Source: Dasypus novemcinctus
Lineage: Eukaryota; Chordata; Mammalia; Cingulata; Dasypodidae
Direction of reading: 5' to 3'
NCBI RefSeq assembly: GCF_030445035.2
Contig: NC_080677.1
Span: 105,955,513 to 106,019,512 of the forward strand
Length of the DNA stretch: 64,000 nucleotides
Notes under the pieces: generated by a model
What the model was told of the DNA's origin: nothing
The model's database searches: none
What the model saw: only the letters and a program-made list of their open reading frames with translations
Program-made: the position numbers and the translations under genes
In this document: positions 49,139 to 62,208 of the stretch, one piece after another
How the letters are laid out: each line of letters starts with the position of its first letter
Numbering within the stretch: the first letter of the stretch is position 1

Positions 49139-52100
49139 AATCTATGTAATTCTGCTTCCCCAAAATAATGGAATGGTCCCAATCACATGATAATCAATAG
49201 CATTTGTTATTGAATGAATGAATGACAACATACAAAGCAACTAGTGCAAAGAAAGTCCAAATGTTGAAAATATAAGAAGAAAAGCAGGAGTAGTACTTTA
49301 AGGATTCACTAAATTATCCTCTAAAACTCTGAAACTTAATTGTAGGGGTCTGGAAAATAGCAGCCACAAAAAGAATGATCTAATATGCTACTAGAGGAAA
49401 TGTAATAGCTCTTTCTGAGTGGAAACTTCAGGATGTCTATGCATTTAAAAGCCAAAGGTGGAAATTGTACCAGGCAGTTCAGAAAAGGAACTGATCAGCC
49501 GAGGCTGATCAAAAGACATTATTTCCCACACTTTCTCAGCATGAAAAAATTGTTGGTGCTACATCGATATTAAGAGTCAAGTCCACAAGTTGCATTCAAT
49601 TCTATCATCTCCAAAAATGAAGAATATGTATACTGGAAAAGTATTACATTATAGGACTACCTAGATTCTCTTTTAAAAGATTCCCACCAAAAGATTCCTT
49701 CTATTAGGTCCAGAGCCATTTTTATTCTACCTGACTCTGCCGCCATGATCACCAGTGACGGGACCAGTGGAGAGCACATGGCCCAAGAGCAGCCAGTCTA
49801 CAGACCAGCCAGCAAACTATGAGGAGGCCTGGTACAAGAGATCTGCCAGCAAGGAATATACTTAATTGAACCAATTTGATTTTCTCTTACAGGAATCTGA
49901 ACTCAAGCTATTGGGAAAGAGAAATAACTGAAAGACACAAAGAAGGCAGGCAGCAGAGCAATGGGGCTATTGCAACCATACTGGAAAGCTACAGAGCAAG
50001 GTAACCGTTCTTTTGTTTTAAAAAGCAGAGCCTGAAGAGGGCTAAGAGCAGAGAAACAATACTTCTGCTGCTAAGACAGCAACAGTCAAGTTACTAGAAT
50101 TGCATGATTATTCCCCCCAGTTTCCATACCTACGTGAAATCTGTAATGGTTGTACAAATAACTCCTGGATTCTCACAAGATCTGACCACTTCTATCTCCC
50201 TTATTTTCCCTAGATAAAGCCTTATAGTACTCTCCTTACTAGTTACAGACCAACTTAAACTTTGTGCTTGCAATACAAAAAAAACAAAACAAAACAGTAT
50301 CTATGTGTATGGGTGCATATGCACTCAAACCCTGCAATAAATGTAATGACATAGCAAACATGGCAATAGCTGGCAATCCAAACATTGTAGGTCTTACTTT
50401 CACCTTGTATCATGTGCTTTGAGGACACTGTGCTACTTTGCTCTACTTAAGCATTCTAGAGAGAAGGGCTTCAAAGAATTACCTAAATCTTAAAAATAAA
50501 CTTTTTTATCATTATAATCATGCACTTAGGGATTAAAAAGATCAAGGACAGTTACAGAAAACAAAACCATCTCCTTTAAAAGTTTCTTCCTCTTGTGAGT
50601 ATATAAATCTATCTGTAAACAAATTTCATGACAAATAGGTGATTTTGTTCTCTTACAGTCGTAAGAAACAGTATTGACTAAAGATGGCTAGGCAAAGAAA
50701 GGAGAGCTGTGTTGAGGGAAGTCTAGTTAGAGGATCTAAATCTTGAAAATTATCTGTAATTCTCACTAAATGTGTTCTTGTCTATCTTAATGGCAGTTCC
50801 ATTAGCCTATTTTTTCTCCTCAGAGCCTCCCCGTGTAAAGGAAAGATTGATGATTAGAAATTCTTCAACATCTACAATACCCAGTGCATTGCATTCCAAG
50901 AATAAATATTTGATGAGCAAAGAGCATGAAAACTGACATGGTCACTCCCATAGAAGCTATATAAAACTACCTCTCTAATATAATATCTTCCTCCCTAATA
51001 ACTTACATATCAAAAATTGAAGAAAAATACATTAAAAACCCTTTCTCTGTAGCCTATTTTTTTGCCACATATTTCAACCTCTTGTGCACTGTGTTCCTAG
51101 TGCCTCAATATTTTTTTCTTAGAAGTAAAGTATTTCCTGCTTTTTCTTCCCATCTGAAATATCAGTCATAGCTAGAAGGCACTTTGAGATTCAGGTCTAA
51201 CAAAGCACCCTCTACCCAAGAAGATCTCAGCTTTTTTAAAAAAACACTTTCACATGATTGTGAAATAGTTTGACTAAGGCCACAATTCTGTTTCTTAGAG
51301 CTGATTTATTTTCAGGATACTCCCACACGTAGAGGGATTAAAAAGCAATATTCAAAACCTGAATTGTAAAGAAAGATCTATGCACTTAGGGTTCATTATG
51401 GTGTAATCATTTCTTAAGTGAACATTAAATGCTTTGTACTGAAAATGTTACCAGATTATATGAAGCAGAACACCCAGATAGGTTTTGCAAGTTATTATTG
51501 CTTGAGTATATTAAGTGGGATTTCTTACTTTGGTTACTTTTTCAACTGAGTTATTCAGTTGCTTAAACATTGCAATGTTTGTGTGCCAGAAATGTGCTCC
51601 AACACCTGATATATTTGAGTATCACAATTACTACAAAGCCACACAACCCAGGTGTAGGGACACTAGCACTCCCTTTGTAATTCAGGATGTAAAGGTTCAT
51701 GCAAACCTAGGGACAAGGGCTTGTGATGATGCAAATTATAATAGCTCCTAAACACAAAAATTATAAAATCATCACCCTATTGTGTGTGGGTAAACTATCT
51801 CAGCAGATAATTTAATAGTAGTTGGGCCTTAACTGAAATATGGAGTACTGCAACTAAGGAATACCACTGGCAAGACTTGATGAGTGCTGTTTCTTCTTAT
51901 CTCTTCTGACACATTCACCAAAGTTCCTGACTCAGCCCAAACTCGCCTCTCCTGAAGAATCCATTCGTTCCGTAGTTGAATGTTTCAAATAGTACTGCAC
52001 ATCTACAACTTTTGTTTTATAAAACTATTCAGCAATAGTACTCAAATTTTGCTCTGTCAATATTTTGCATATGACCAAATATAATAAAATATTTTAGTGA

Positions 52101-52454
52101 GATACTGAGAATTTTGAGGCAGATGGTTTGTTCTGGGGAGTAATGGAAAAAAAAAAAAAAAAAAAAAAACCAGCCTAACTTACTTGGAATGTGCCTAAAA
52201 CAAATGTTTTTTTCAAGAGAAATTTTAAAATTAGGAGTAAAAATTATAAACTATTAATAGCTGATTAGAAGAGAATTGGTAGCAAAAAATATATAGCTGG
52301 TTGTCCTCATTGCCCCAATTAAATTCAAAAGCAGTACTTAAAACCTCATGTGTAACAATAGTTTCTCTTCTAACACAGAAATTTCCATCTTAACTGAACT
52401 GAATACGTAATAAAAATGTCCCATTTAAATATGCTATGCACAATCAGTTAAAGT
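49139..52454. other. Long intergenic stretch, nothing firmly recognised
   Basis: Over 3 kb of AT-rich sequence without named repeats. A patch at 49710-50000 is G+C-richer (CTGCCGCCATGATCACCAGT) but has no sustained frame. A 23-A run lies at 52147-52169. Confidence 0.5.
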
Positions 52455-52625
52455 AATAGCTATCATTTCTTGTAACATGTCAGACACTGTTCTAAGTGCT
52501 TTACATATATTTTTCATTTTATTCTCAAAATAACCTTTTTAGGTTAAGAAATATCCCCATTTTATACGTGAAGTAATTAACACACAGGAAATATGTGATC
52601 TAACAGTATCACCAACTAATCTAGC
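52455..52625 (-). mobile_element. MIR, antisense
   Basis: CAGACACTGTTCTAAGTGCT, TTTACATATATTTTTCATTT and ATATCCCCATTTTATACGTG are antisense MIR core and 3' words. Confidence 0.8.
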
Positions 52626-52689
52626 TTCATATCATTATATTAAGCTGCCAGTAAATATACTGAATGTGCTTTGCAAATGGTAAAAAGTG

Positions 52690-52950
52690 CAAATGTAAGG
52701 TTATATTCATTTAAGGCACAAACTTTGTAGTCAGATCTAGTGTCACACAGTTGAAACTTACTAGGTTAGGTGAACTTTGATAAATCACTGAACTTTTCTA
52801 AGCTTCAGTTTTCTGTCCTATAAAATGGAAAAGTGAGGTAACAGTTCTTATTCCATATGACTGTTGGTGGGATTAGGGGTATAATTTGTGTAAAAGATTA
52901 GCACAGAGTTTGGCATACAGTAAAACCTCTATAAACATAATTATTAATAA
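52690..52950 (+). mobile_element. MIR, sense
   Basis: It runs CAAACTTTGTAGTCAGATCT, AAATCACTGAACTTTTCTAA, GCTTCAGTTTTCTGTCCTAT and AGCACAGAGTTTGGCATACA in MIR order. It lies about 65 bp from the antisense MIR, giving an inverted pair of different copies. Confidence 0.8.
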
Positions 52951-53947
52951 GAATTCTCTTTATTTTCATAAACTCTTATCTTTCTAAAATAAGTGAAATC
53001 CATCAGTATTGAGATAAAAATTTATGAAATTAAGACCCAAAGTCTCAAAGAATATGAAAGCACAAATGTAAGATGGAAAAGGCCACTACTCACTTTAATG
53101 TCATTATCAAACATTTATTTAAAGTGCCTGGGTATACATGAAAGTGTGCAAGGCACTATACAAAATGATCAAGACACAGTCCCTGACCTAAAAAAAAAAA
53201 AAAAAATACAATCAAGGGAATTAATTCTGCTGAGTGGGCAAAAACAACAAAATCTTCAACTTTGGGTATTTTCCCCACTAGAGGTAACTATGAAATTCCC
53301 CTCTATTTGTCATGTGGTAGTGGTGAAAATATGTAGCGGGAGAAGCTTGAAAGTAATAAAACTTCCAAATTCAGTGCAGAGCAATAACGATTCAGGAGGA
53401 AATGAGCTATACTTCTTTTCACCCTACAACCCTCCCCAAAAATATTTTTAGCTATCTTGGTAATAATAATTTGTTAATTAACCAAAAGAGAAAAAAGGCA
53501 AGATAAGAACTAGCTCAGAATAGATGTCAGACAAAAAGGATATAGAAACAAATTATAAAAGAGAGGAGAAATGAATCTGAAAAGTTAGAAAAGACAAAAT
53601 AATTGTAGGTACGTTTAAGGGAAACGTTTTATTCTGCATTCTACCTCGTGCCTAGTATCTTAGACTCTAAAATAAACAGCAGTTCCTAACATTGCAGATC
53701 CTTACTCCTTTTCAATAGCAGTTTCCTTTAGTTCCTAAAGTCAGAGAGTGGGAAAAGAATTAACAGAGTAGTCTAACAGATTCCATTAGAAAAGTAACTT
53801 CTATAACTCCAAACTAAGGATCTAGAATACTTCCATAAACCTTGCACTGCAGGAAATCTGGAAGCCTAATTTCTAAAATTTTAGAAGCATTTCTCTCATT
53901 TTCAAGGGCCACGCTCTCCGAAAAGATCTCTTGCAACTTCACAACAG
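52951..53947. other. Intergenic with a short antisense L2-like piece
   Basis: ATTTATTTAAAGTGCCTGGG and GTGCAAGGCACTATACAAAA near 53112-53170 resemble an L2 tail in antisense. A 152-codon frame (52993-53451) runs over that repeat and an A run, so I do not call it a gene. Confidence 0.45.
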
Positions 53948-54051
53948 GGACTATTACTCACTGTGCCTCTCTATCTCCATACATACTTGCCCTAACACCG
54001 GACTATTACTCACTGTGCCTCTCTATCTCCATACATACTTGCCCTAACACC
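53948..54051 (+). repeat. Exact 52-bp tandem duplication
   Basis: Units 53948-53999 and 54000-54051 are identical base for base (GGACTATTACTCACTGTGCC ... GCCCTAACACC), with no third copy. Confidence 0.97.
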
Positions 54052-55599
54052 TAGAGGGAAATTCCTCTTTCTATACCCACAGCCTCATGTTATAAATAGT
54101 TAAAACCACAAAACTCCCTGCTACTGCATCCATAGGCTCATGAAAGCGAACAGAATAAAACAAGTCTATTGACCACAAAGCAATACAACAAACATTTTCC
54201 TAGAAACTGTGAAGGTACTTTTCAAATATAAAACCCATGTGTCAACCAAAAACTCAGCTCATATATACAAAACTTAGCTAAAAATTAAGGACAGATAATT
54301 TGTACATTCTTCAAGTTTTCTTAAAATCAGCAGTTAAAAAAAAGGGTGCAAACAACAAAAGATGTTCTGTATTCAAAGTATATGTGTATGTTCTACTGAA
54401 CACCTGCCCAATGTTAAACCATATCTCATTTATCCAGCTCTCACTTGTACGATCCAAACTTAAAGTTGAAGTACAAGCTATACCTGCTATAGTCTCTCCT
54501 CTCCTATCACCACTTGAGAGAGGAAGGTATATTAAATAAGTTGAATACCATAGAGACTGTTAATTGATCAAATAGTAGCAAAACTAGTCGGCAAGAGTGG
54601 GCATAATTTGTAGCCAGAGGTAAGTCTTAATAAAGATTTTCTGGTGTTCACTTTATGATGAACTACTCCTCCCTACAACAACAAAAAAACATACATTTGT
54701 TTATATATGCTGCATGCAGAAAAGCTGGCGAAAATTTTTTAGGCCTCTTCTCAAGAGACTCAGACCAAAACCTGAGCCTCTGAGATGCTCAAGAGTGAAA
54801 ATAAAACTAAAGTAAGGATGAAGCCAAGAAAGGAATAAGAAGAAATAATTTCTAATCACTTCTTGGTTCTTCCACCTTTCTAAATTGGTCTCAGTGTAAT
54901 ACCACTGCCTTTAACTCCTATGTCTGCCATGAGCCATTAATTTGCCTATTATAAAAGATTCCTAATCTCTAGTTCCTTCTAATTTACACAAATCCTGATA
55001 TTTTTTTCTATCTTACCCAGATGAAATGTTTTTACACTTCCCAGAGCCCTCATTTCCTCCTAAATTCCTGCTCTATAGCCCTAGAGTTATGACAGAAGAG
55101 ATATATAGTGAATGGTTCTGTGGGAAAAGGTGAGTGGAGTAAGAGAATTCCAGCAATTAGACTCTCCTTCACCAGGTTATTTTTCTTTCTCCCCCACAAT
55201 ATTTAACAAGTTGAAAGGAAGAAGCTGACATAGAGATTAGAGGATGCAGCAAAGAGCTCCCCCAAACTTAAGGAATACTCTTATCTTTTCACCAGTTATA
55301 TGTACTCAAGACTGGAAAACTTCTTTGGAATATGTTGTGTGTAGGAATGCATAAAAGATTACACTTTGTAAAAATCAAACACATAGGTTTAATAATGTGC
55401 AACTAATGAAGATGGTTTATAAGGGAAATACCACCTATACATTTAGTTCCCTAAATATATTACGCTTTTAAGTCTTAAAATTATACCTATAAGTACATGG
55501 AGAAGTAAATCTGCTTTTAAATTAAAGAGCAATTACTACTCTAATTCTTAAAAATAAAACTACTGGGATAGAATTCAAGTGTAGCTGTTCAGTCACCGA
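54052..55599. other. Intergenic, nothing recognised
   Basis: AT-rich sequence between the tandem duplication and the ZNF800 downstream region. No supported gene or repeat. Confidence 0.5.
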
Positions 55600-57754
55600 A
55601 AAACTTTAAATTTGATAATAAAACATTTAAGTTTCAACCAATGCACCTTTTTTGAAGCACATTTAGCTGAAATAACTTCGAGTCTGGTTTATTTCCAACA
55701 CATATAGAACATTTTTCCAACAAGAGCATGTACATTCAATATAGAACATTTCCAGCAACAGTTACAGTCTTTCTAATTTTCTTTCACAGTATATTTTAGT
55801 GCAAAGCACTAGGAAGGGTTTGTTTTCTAACTAGAGAAGCATTTCATTATGACCTTGTGGATCTTCAACATTTAAAAATTTTATACAAAAAATAGGTGAA
55901 TGGGGATCCTCCTAAGTACAGGTGTGAACCTATATAAAAACATGGTCTATTTTCTGCTGTACCTTAAAATTATAATTTGACACAAATTACTAAAAAATAA
56001 AATATTCCCTAAAAGTACAAAATATTGATACACAAAAACTTGCTCCAAATTTCATAGATAAATGTGCTTCTGTTTTTCCTAAAATCTTGATTACAAAAAA
56101 GAACAAGAATTCATTATTTTCCAAGTTTTACAGTAGGAATCAAACAGTATCTAAAGTGGTCATTTAAGATTTTCCTTGGGAGAAAAAATAATCAGGGTTT
56201 ACATCCCCATCTTCGTTTTTTTTCCTTTTAGCACTACTTAAAGAAATAAACTAGTATCAGAAGTGGTTGTGCATGGATTGTCTGCATCTATAAAATGTCA
56301 GTAAGCTATTTACTACCTTCACATTAATATTAGTAAATGCGTGGTCTTAAAAAAAAAAAACTGAAAAATTAAATTGCCTTTATCATTAAAGTGCTTGTGT
56401 ATAAAATTTAAAGAGGGGAATGTTTAATTTTCATAAAAATGTCAGATGTTTGCAAATGAAAAATGTAATAATATTTTTAGAATGAAACTTTATAATAAAC
56501 CTTAAGTGCTAGAGAACAACAAGTTAGAAGTGAATGGATCTGAATATCACTACAAATATTTAGTTAGTTAAATATATGTGTTGGACTAATTTCACCTTTT
56601 GTTCATAACATATGCTAGAAAATGACCGATGAAAATTTTGCCAAATAAAGTGGAACAAAGCTAAAAACACTATGACAGAAAGTTTTTGTCAATTAAAAAT
56701 CATCGGTGGTGATATTTTCTTCAGTTTGTTGACTACTTTAATCAACAAATTGTTTGGAAAAGAAAATTTGCAACATTTTTGTTTAGAAACTGTACACAAA
56801 ATGCACAAGGTCAAGGGGTAGTTAGATGGACTGTGATGATGGCATGTAATGTCACAGCTACTTCAAAGTGCTGTCAAGTGGAAGTGCCTTAGAAATAAGT
56901 GGTCAGATGGTTATTAATTTAGTGAAAAACAGCAGTTACAGTTGAATATTTATGAAAATGTTTTTCTTTTTTCCTCATAGTACCATTTGAAGACGTTTAG
57001 TGGTTCTAACACCAATTTAAAGTCTTTCCACAAAAATGAACTCCAAACCTTTTCGTACATCACTTGAAGTTATCTGAGGAGAAATGGGAATAAATGAACA
57101 CTTTTGAGTTTACCGAAAAAACCTTGTTTTTAAAATTATACAATAAGTAAATGAATTCTAAAGGATGGTTTCATCTCAAATTTTCCACACAAAAAAGTTT
57201 GTGATTATCAAACCACAACATTTAACCTACTCAGCACTCAAACTAAGTATTCTGCTTCAGAACCTGAATCCAAACTAAATTAATACTCATTAAATACATT
57301 AAACGCCTTAGTACAAGGAACACAGGTATGAAGGTAAACTTTAAAAATATAGAGACTTGCAAAAACAAGTACAGGGAGTCTACTCCTTATTTCGTATTGC
57401 ATTTTAAAAATCTACACTTGTTTCAAAACCTTCTTTAAAAAGTAATATTTTTTCCTTTCTTCCCAATAGGGATTTTACTTTCTTTGCAACATATAACCAC
57501 AAGAACATCCCTACTTAATAACATTATGTTGAAATGATCACCAAAAAGGTTATTTAAACAAAAATGGGGAAATGAAGATATGGGACCTAAATAATTTCTT
57601 CCATAGATCAAAACTAAAAAACAGTAACAAACACTCCCAAGGAGAAGGAATAAAAATCCAAAATTCTGCTTGCCAAGTTTCCCTCTTTGCCTGGAAGCAC
57701 TATGTTAAAAGTAAATAATAAATGCTAATCATTCTAAATCCAATTTGGGGATTT
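55600..57754. other. Unique AT-rich sequence downstream of ZNF800, possible long 3' UTR
   Basis: There are no interspersed repeats I can name and no coding frame. The freedom from SINEs over more than 2 kb, and an AATAAA on the minus strand at 55688-55693, would fit an extended ZNF800 3' UTR. Conserved flanking DNA is equally possible. Confidence 0.35.
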
Positions 57755-58269
57755 TTTTTTCTGAGTGCAGCACTTTATTAAGCCATCAAAGATTAATTTT
57801 TACAATAATTACAGTGCCTCAACAGACTTTTTTCCTATAATTATTGCCTTCACAAATTCATTCTAATATATTTAACTTCCTACAACGCATTAGTTAGTAA
57901 ACTAAGTCACTGAAAAAAATTTAACCTGTGCAAAGTTAGTTAAACAGAAGACTTCTATTGTAAACAAAGCCAAAATAAATGCATGTATTTTACAACATTA
58001 AGAGGAAAGCACTGACCCTGTGCCATCTACCTATAACTACATTGCATTGTCCTGTGGAAGGTAAGTTCTGAAGTTAACTTTTGTTCCCAAGCCACTGGAA
58101 TAAAGGTCACTGAAGAGGTAAATGCAACATGCATATTACTCTTGCAGTTCCCACCGCCATAAAACATATGGAAGCAAATGTGTTAAAATGGAATCAGATA
58201 TAAATTATGGTCAAATGATTTTTTTTTTAGTTCGATGGGGAGGGGGAAGCAAAACTCTGTAACTGTTCC
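57755..58269 (-). other. ZNF800: Candidate ZNF800 3' UTR (short form)
   Basis: This is the sequence directly after the TGA stop. It is AT-rich with no repeat I recognise, and ends just past a canonical AATAAA on the minus strand. Further AATAAA words lie downstream (for example at 55688-55693), so longer 3' ends reaching about 55.6 kb are possible. The boundary is inferred from the signal, not from transcript data. Confidence 0.5.
57774..57779 (-). promoter_or_regulatory. ZNF800: Candidate ZNF800 polyadenylation signal AATAAA
   Basis: The minus strand reads CTTAATAAAGTGCTGCACTC, then an A-rich stretch about 15 bases later. It lies about 490 bp past the stop codon, in the right orientation. 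Cleavage would fall near 57755-57762. Confidence 0.5.
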
Positions 58270-59966
58270 TCACCAGACAAGAGCCTTAGATCTTGTACTT
58301 CGGCCTTTGGTTTTGTTTCCTTCAGGTGAATTGGAAGCATTTGCCTTATGAGTTTTCTTATGATGTTCAAGGTAAGTCTTTTTGGCAAATGCCTTTCCAC
58401 ATTTATTGCATCTGTGAAGAGAAAAGTTTTTTGTGACTTTCACTTCAATACCAACATCAGCTACTTCATACTTTTTACTAGGAGAGTTAGAAGTGCCATC
58501 ATGTTTTGAATCACTATGTTTTGCTTCATCCCTTGAAGGGCCTCTCTTTGCCACTTTATTTAGAACAAAATCAATGGGCTTTTTTATAGCTCTGATCTCT
58601 AAACTGGCTGTTATTTTCCCAAGATAGCGGGATGACTTTTTATGAACCACAGTTATGTGTCGTATCACATCACGCTTCCGACGAGTTTCATAAGTGCAAA
58701 GAGGACACTTGTAGAACTTAACATAAATGTTATTTCCATCTGTGTGCAATTCAATGTGTTTAGTCAAGTTCTGTTTGGAAGTAAACTGACGTTTACAAAG
58801 TTTACAGTAAAGTTGCTTAAAGTCAAAGCCAGCTGAAAGTTTTGGTTTCCTGGTTTTTTGCTGGCCACCTGCAGCAGACGGACTAGTTGATTTAGGGCTT
58901 TCAGAGTCTTGTTTAACTTTATTTTTCTGTGCTGCCGGTGTGTTCTTTTTTTCATTTGAATGATTTGTTCCCTTTAATTCATTCTGTGGAGAATGGGTAA
59001 TGGAAGGGGGTGAAGATTCTACAGAATCTGCTGGTTCAACTTTAACTTTTATTTCTGTACTGTTGGCAGTATTATTAGGGCCTTTCTCTCTTTTAGAGTT
59101 TGTTCCAGAAAGAGTTATCTTGTGGACAATTTGCATATGTCTTTTAAGCATTATTTGTGAACTATATTTCCTCTTGCAAAGAAGACATTTGCATGCAGTT
59201 AAATTGTATTCAGCCTTTGAAGACGACTTTTGTTTTCGAGTCTTAAAAGATTTTTTAGGAGAAACAGAATCCAGGAACAAAGGTTGCCCAGGCTTTGTTG
59301 CTATATCAGGAGTAATTGAATCCCTCCTTAGTCCCCTATGAACTTCATCAAAATGCCTCCTTACATTCGCTTTTGTAGCAAATGATTTACAGCACACTGG
59401 ACAACTCCTACTTAATGGAACTAGAACATTCTTACTGCGTCCTTTAGAGGAATGGTTTGGATTCTTTCGTGTTTCAATGTACTTTTTTAGTTCTTCCATC
59501 TTTTTCTTGTGTACTTTTCGAATATGACGACGAACACCTCGTCTGGAATTGAATTCTTTTCTACAAAGACCACATATCAATTGGTGACCAAAATCAGAAC
59601 TGTCAGAAGTTTCCAAGTCAGCCTGTGATTCCTGAGGTTGTTCATCAGATGTAAGTACAACTTCATCTGCAACAATCTCAGCAGGAGGAGGCTCTACGGT
59701 TTCTGCCCCTGTATCTGGAACTGGTATTGTTTTAGACTGTTCAGTGCTAGTTTCCTGTATTTGAACTTCAGTTTGTTCAGGAGTGCTGCTTGACTCTGTG
59801 ACTTCAGAGGGGTTATCAGTCCTTGAAATATACTGAAACACTGCATTTTGATTAGTTTCTATGGGTTCCAGCTTAATAATATATTCTCGCTTGTCCACAC
59901 TTGGATATATGGCTTCTAGGAGATCATTTATGGCTTGGCTTTGTTTATCATTTACATCAGGAAGGT
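58270..59966 (-). CDS. ZNF800: ZNF800, last coding exon (C2H2 zinc-finger protein, C-terminal ~565 codons)
   Basis: An uninterrupted frame reads from an acceptor (TTAACAG, AG at 59968-59967) to a TGA at 58272-58270. The first two bases complete the codon begun in the exon at 62065-62208 (A|AC, Asn). Counting from the Val codon at 59898, six zinc fingers are visible: C109/C112/H125/H130, C166/C169/H182/H187, C238/C241/H254/H259, C365/C368/H381/H385, C398/C401/H414/H419 and C497/C500/H513/H517. They are separated by Ser/Lys-rich linkers and an acidic, Glu/Thr-rich N-terminal stretch. The C-terminus GRSTRSKALVW and the whole linker text match the ZNF800 protein I know. An internal GTG at 59898 is Val, not a start. 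From the literature, ZNF800 is a nuclear DNA-binding factor reported as a repressor of enteroendocrine differentiation. No frameshift or stop is present, so the gene looks functional. Confidence 0.97.
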
Positions 59967-62064
59967 CTGTTAAGGAAAAAACAACATTTTAATCTGAAAT
60001 AATTGGCCTGCCCTAGGCCTCTAGTATTTTAAAATGCATTATGAACCTCTATCTTAAAGTTTATTATATTTCTGGTCTGCATTTTCCTAAGAGTATTATC
60101 CACTTCTCAGTATTTTATTAAAATAAAAACAAGTGTTAATTAAACTAAAATTTGCTTTAAATTCTCATTATGGTATGCAAATGTTTAAGGAATAGATGCA
60201 ATTTAAACAGCTACTTTTGCATCTAAATGCCCTTAACATAAAATGTATAAGCAAAAGGGTATCCTAAACAATAAAAATAGTATTCCATATTCTTAAAAGT
60301 TTTAGACTAAAAAAGGCAACTCAGAGTTCTCATAACCCAGGATGGATAAAACATCATGAAGAATGTTGCTCTATGAATAAAAATGACTTTTAAAAACAAA
60401 ACAGCATTCCTCATAACTTAATTCATAATAATCAATCTAGCCTAATTGTGTGAGGTTAGCATTTTGAACATCTTAGGGAAATGAAAAGGCAAATAAGATG
60501 GAAAGAAAGATCTGTAAGAGAATAAAGATAATAGCACGATGTTCAGGGTATTTACTAAACTCAGTTCTAATTATTTCTTAACAAGATACTATTAAAATAA
60601 ATGATTAAAAATATAACTATAGATTTACTAAAAATAGAGTATGTGTAGTTATACAAAAATTACATCCTCTGTAGGCTTCCAAATATTCCTTTTTTAACCA
60701 ATTTGTCCAACACCAGTATGTTTCCACATAAAACTCTAAAATCTTAGCTACAAATACAGCCAAATCTGATAGCTATTTAAAAATCAAGAAATGACTCATT
60801 ACAGCTCTTCCAATCTACTAATTTTTATTTTTTCTAAACGGGATAATGTAGTTCCTATAAATAGGATAACATTTTCACAGAAGTATTTCTAGAATAAGTA
60901 TTGCTAAGAAAAGTGTGCAAGAGTCCAGCAAATCCATTTAAACACTAGATTTGAAACTAATCTCTATACACTGTCTTAACTTATATGTCAATGATAAAAG
61001 AAGTATAGTACGATTAAACAGAGTAGGAAAAGTTTCCAGACGAATGTGAAATTTTTGTGTCATTTATGCCCTATAATACACTCTAAACCACTTTAACAGA
61101 AATAATTCAAGCAGTTCTTTTGATATTTGGAGTTAGCATTTCATGCCCATCCCAAAAAGGTTAAGGTGAAAAAAGCACAAAATCCACAATGCAACTATTT
61201 TATCAAACTGACAAAGTTCATTCTCTATTTCATAAGTTTACAATTGAATTCCTCAACAAGAAATAATGAAGTAACCTATTACTTATTAACATATTATAAA
61301 GAATTTCTATTAGATCTCTAAAGCTAGAATATAATACTATTCCATAAACTGCTAACTTAGTCATACAGGTACAATACACTTAATTCAACAAATATTTGAT
61401 CCCACAAAGACTCTATTAGCCTACAGCTTGCCTTCATCACATAAAGCAATTTTGGATCTCAAATTCGCATGTGATACAATTTAATTTGATATAATGGTTG
61501 ATCTAAATAAATTCCACTGAAAACAAAACCAATTTTCAAATCAAGACCCAGAAAACACTAGAAAGATTAATAAAGATTTTTAATGTTTTATACCATTACT
61601 AAGAAATCACTCTTTTATTTATCCTTTGCTCTATATTTCCAACTTTCTCACTTTAAGGGGAATCTAAGTAATAACCAAATCTGGTAACAAGTTGTTAAAG
61701 CACTAAAGAGGAAAAGTACCAAGAAATCGTCCCCTTCAAGATAACATTAATATTTGTGACGCACAAATATCCTGAATATACACTAGTGCACACAAACATT
61801 TAAAAATAGTACCCAATATTTTAATACAAATACTCATAAGTCTAGTGTCTTATAAAATATCTTTAATACCCAAGTAAAGAGCACCAATGTGAAAGTATCT
61901 AAGAAACTGATTATAACATTGAGTCAAATACATAATTTTATTCTCCATCATTAAATTATCTTTAACCAGAAAGTGATACCATTTTAATGCAAATGCTATA
62001 GCATAAGAATATTTTAACTGCTTTAACTGTAAAATGTGTATCTGAATATATGAATAAAACTTAC
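59967..62064 (-). other. ZNF800: ZNF800 intron between the two visible coding exons
   Basis: This 2,098-bp intron has GT-AG ends and is AT-rich. I see no recognisable SINE, LTR or L1 piece and no credible coding frame in it. The absence of DAS-type SINEs contrasts with the intergenic part of the window. Confidence 0.9.
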
Positions 62065-62208
62065 TGTCATCCATCTGGAGACTTGGTGGGCAGTAGAATT
62101 TTTTATGGGTAATTAAATTTGGTAATCCTCTGAAGAGACTGCGGCATAATTTACATTCAAAAATAGTGTCCACATCTTTTAATAAAATATGCTTAAGTTG
62201 TTTAGTTC
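62065..62208 (-). CDS. ZNF800: ZNF800, upstream coding exon (first zinc finger)
   Basis: This 144-bp exon is bounded by a polypyrimidine tract and acceptor (CCCTCAG, AG at 62210-62209) and a donor (GTAAG, starting at 62064). It begins in phase 1 (G|GA) and ends in phase 1 (GAC A|), which matches the next exon exactly. It encodes 48 residues from GTKQLKH to LQMDD. These include a CCHC-type finger (C19, C22, H35, C40 of the exon) with a basic THKKFYC end. The match to ZNF800 is residue for residue as far as I recall it. The N-terminal ~50 codons of ZNF800 were looked for in 62209-64000 and not found, so they are probably upstream of the window. Confidence 0.95.

Noticed and set aside
59000-59341. 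Plus-strand frame of 113 codons
   Set aside because: It is the shadow of the ZNF800 coding strand.
59696-59898. Start of ZNF800 at the GTG at 59898
   Set aside because: The codon is Val in the middle of the protein. The frame continues upstream to the splice acceptor at 59967 and joins the previous exon in phase.
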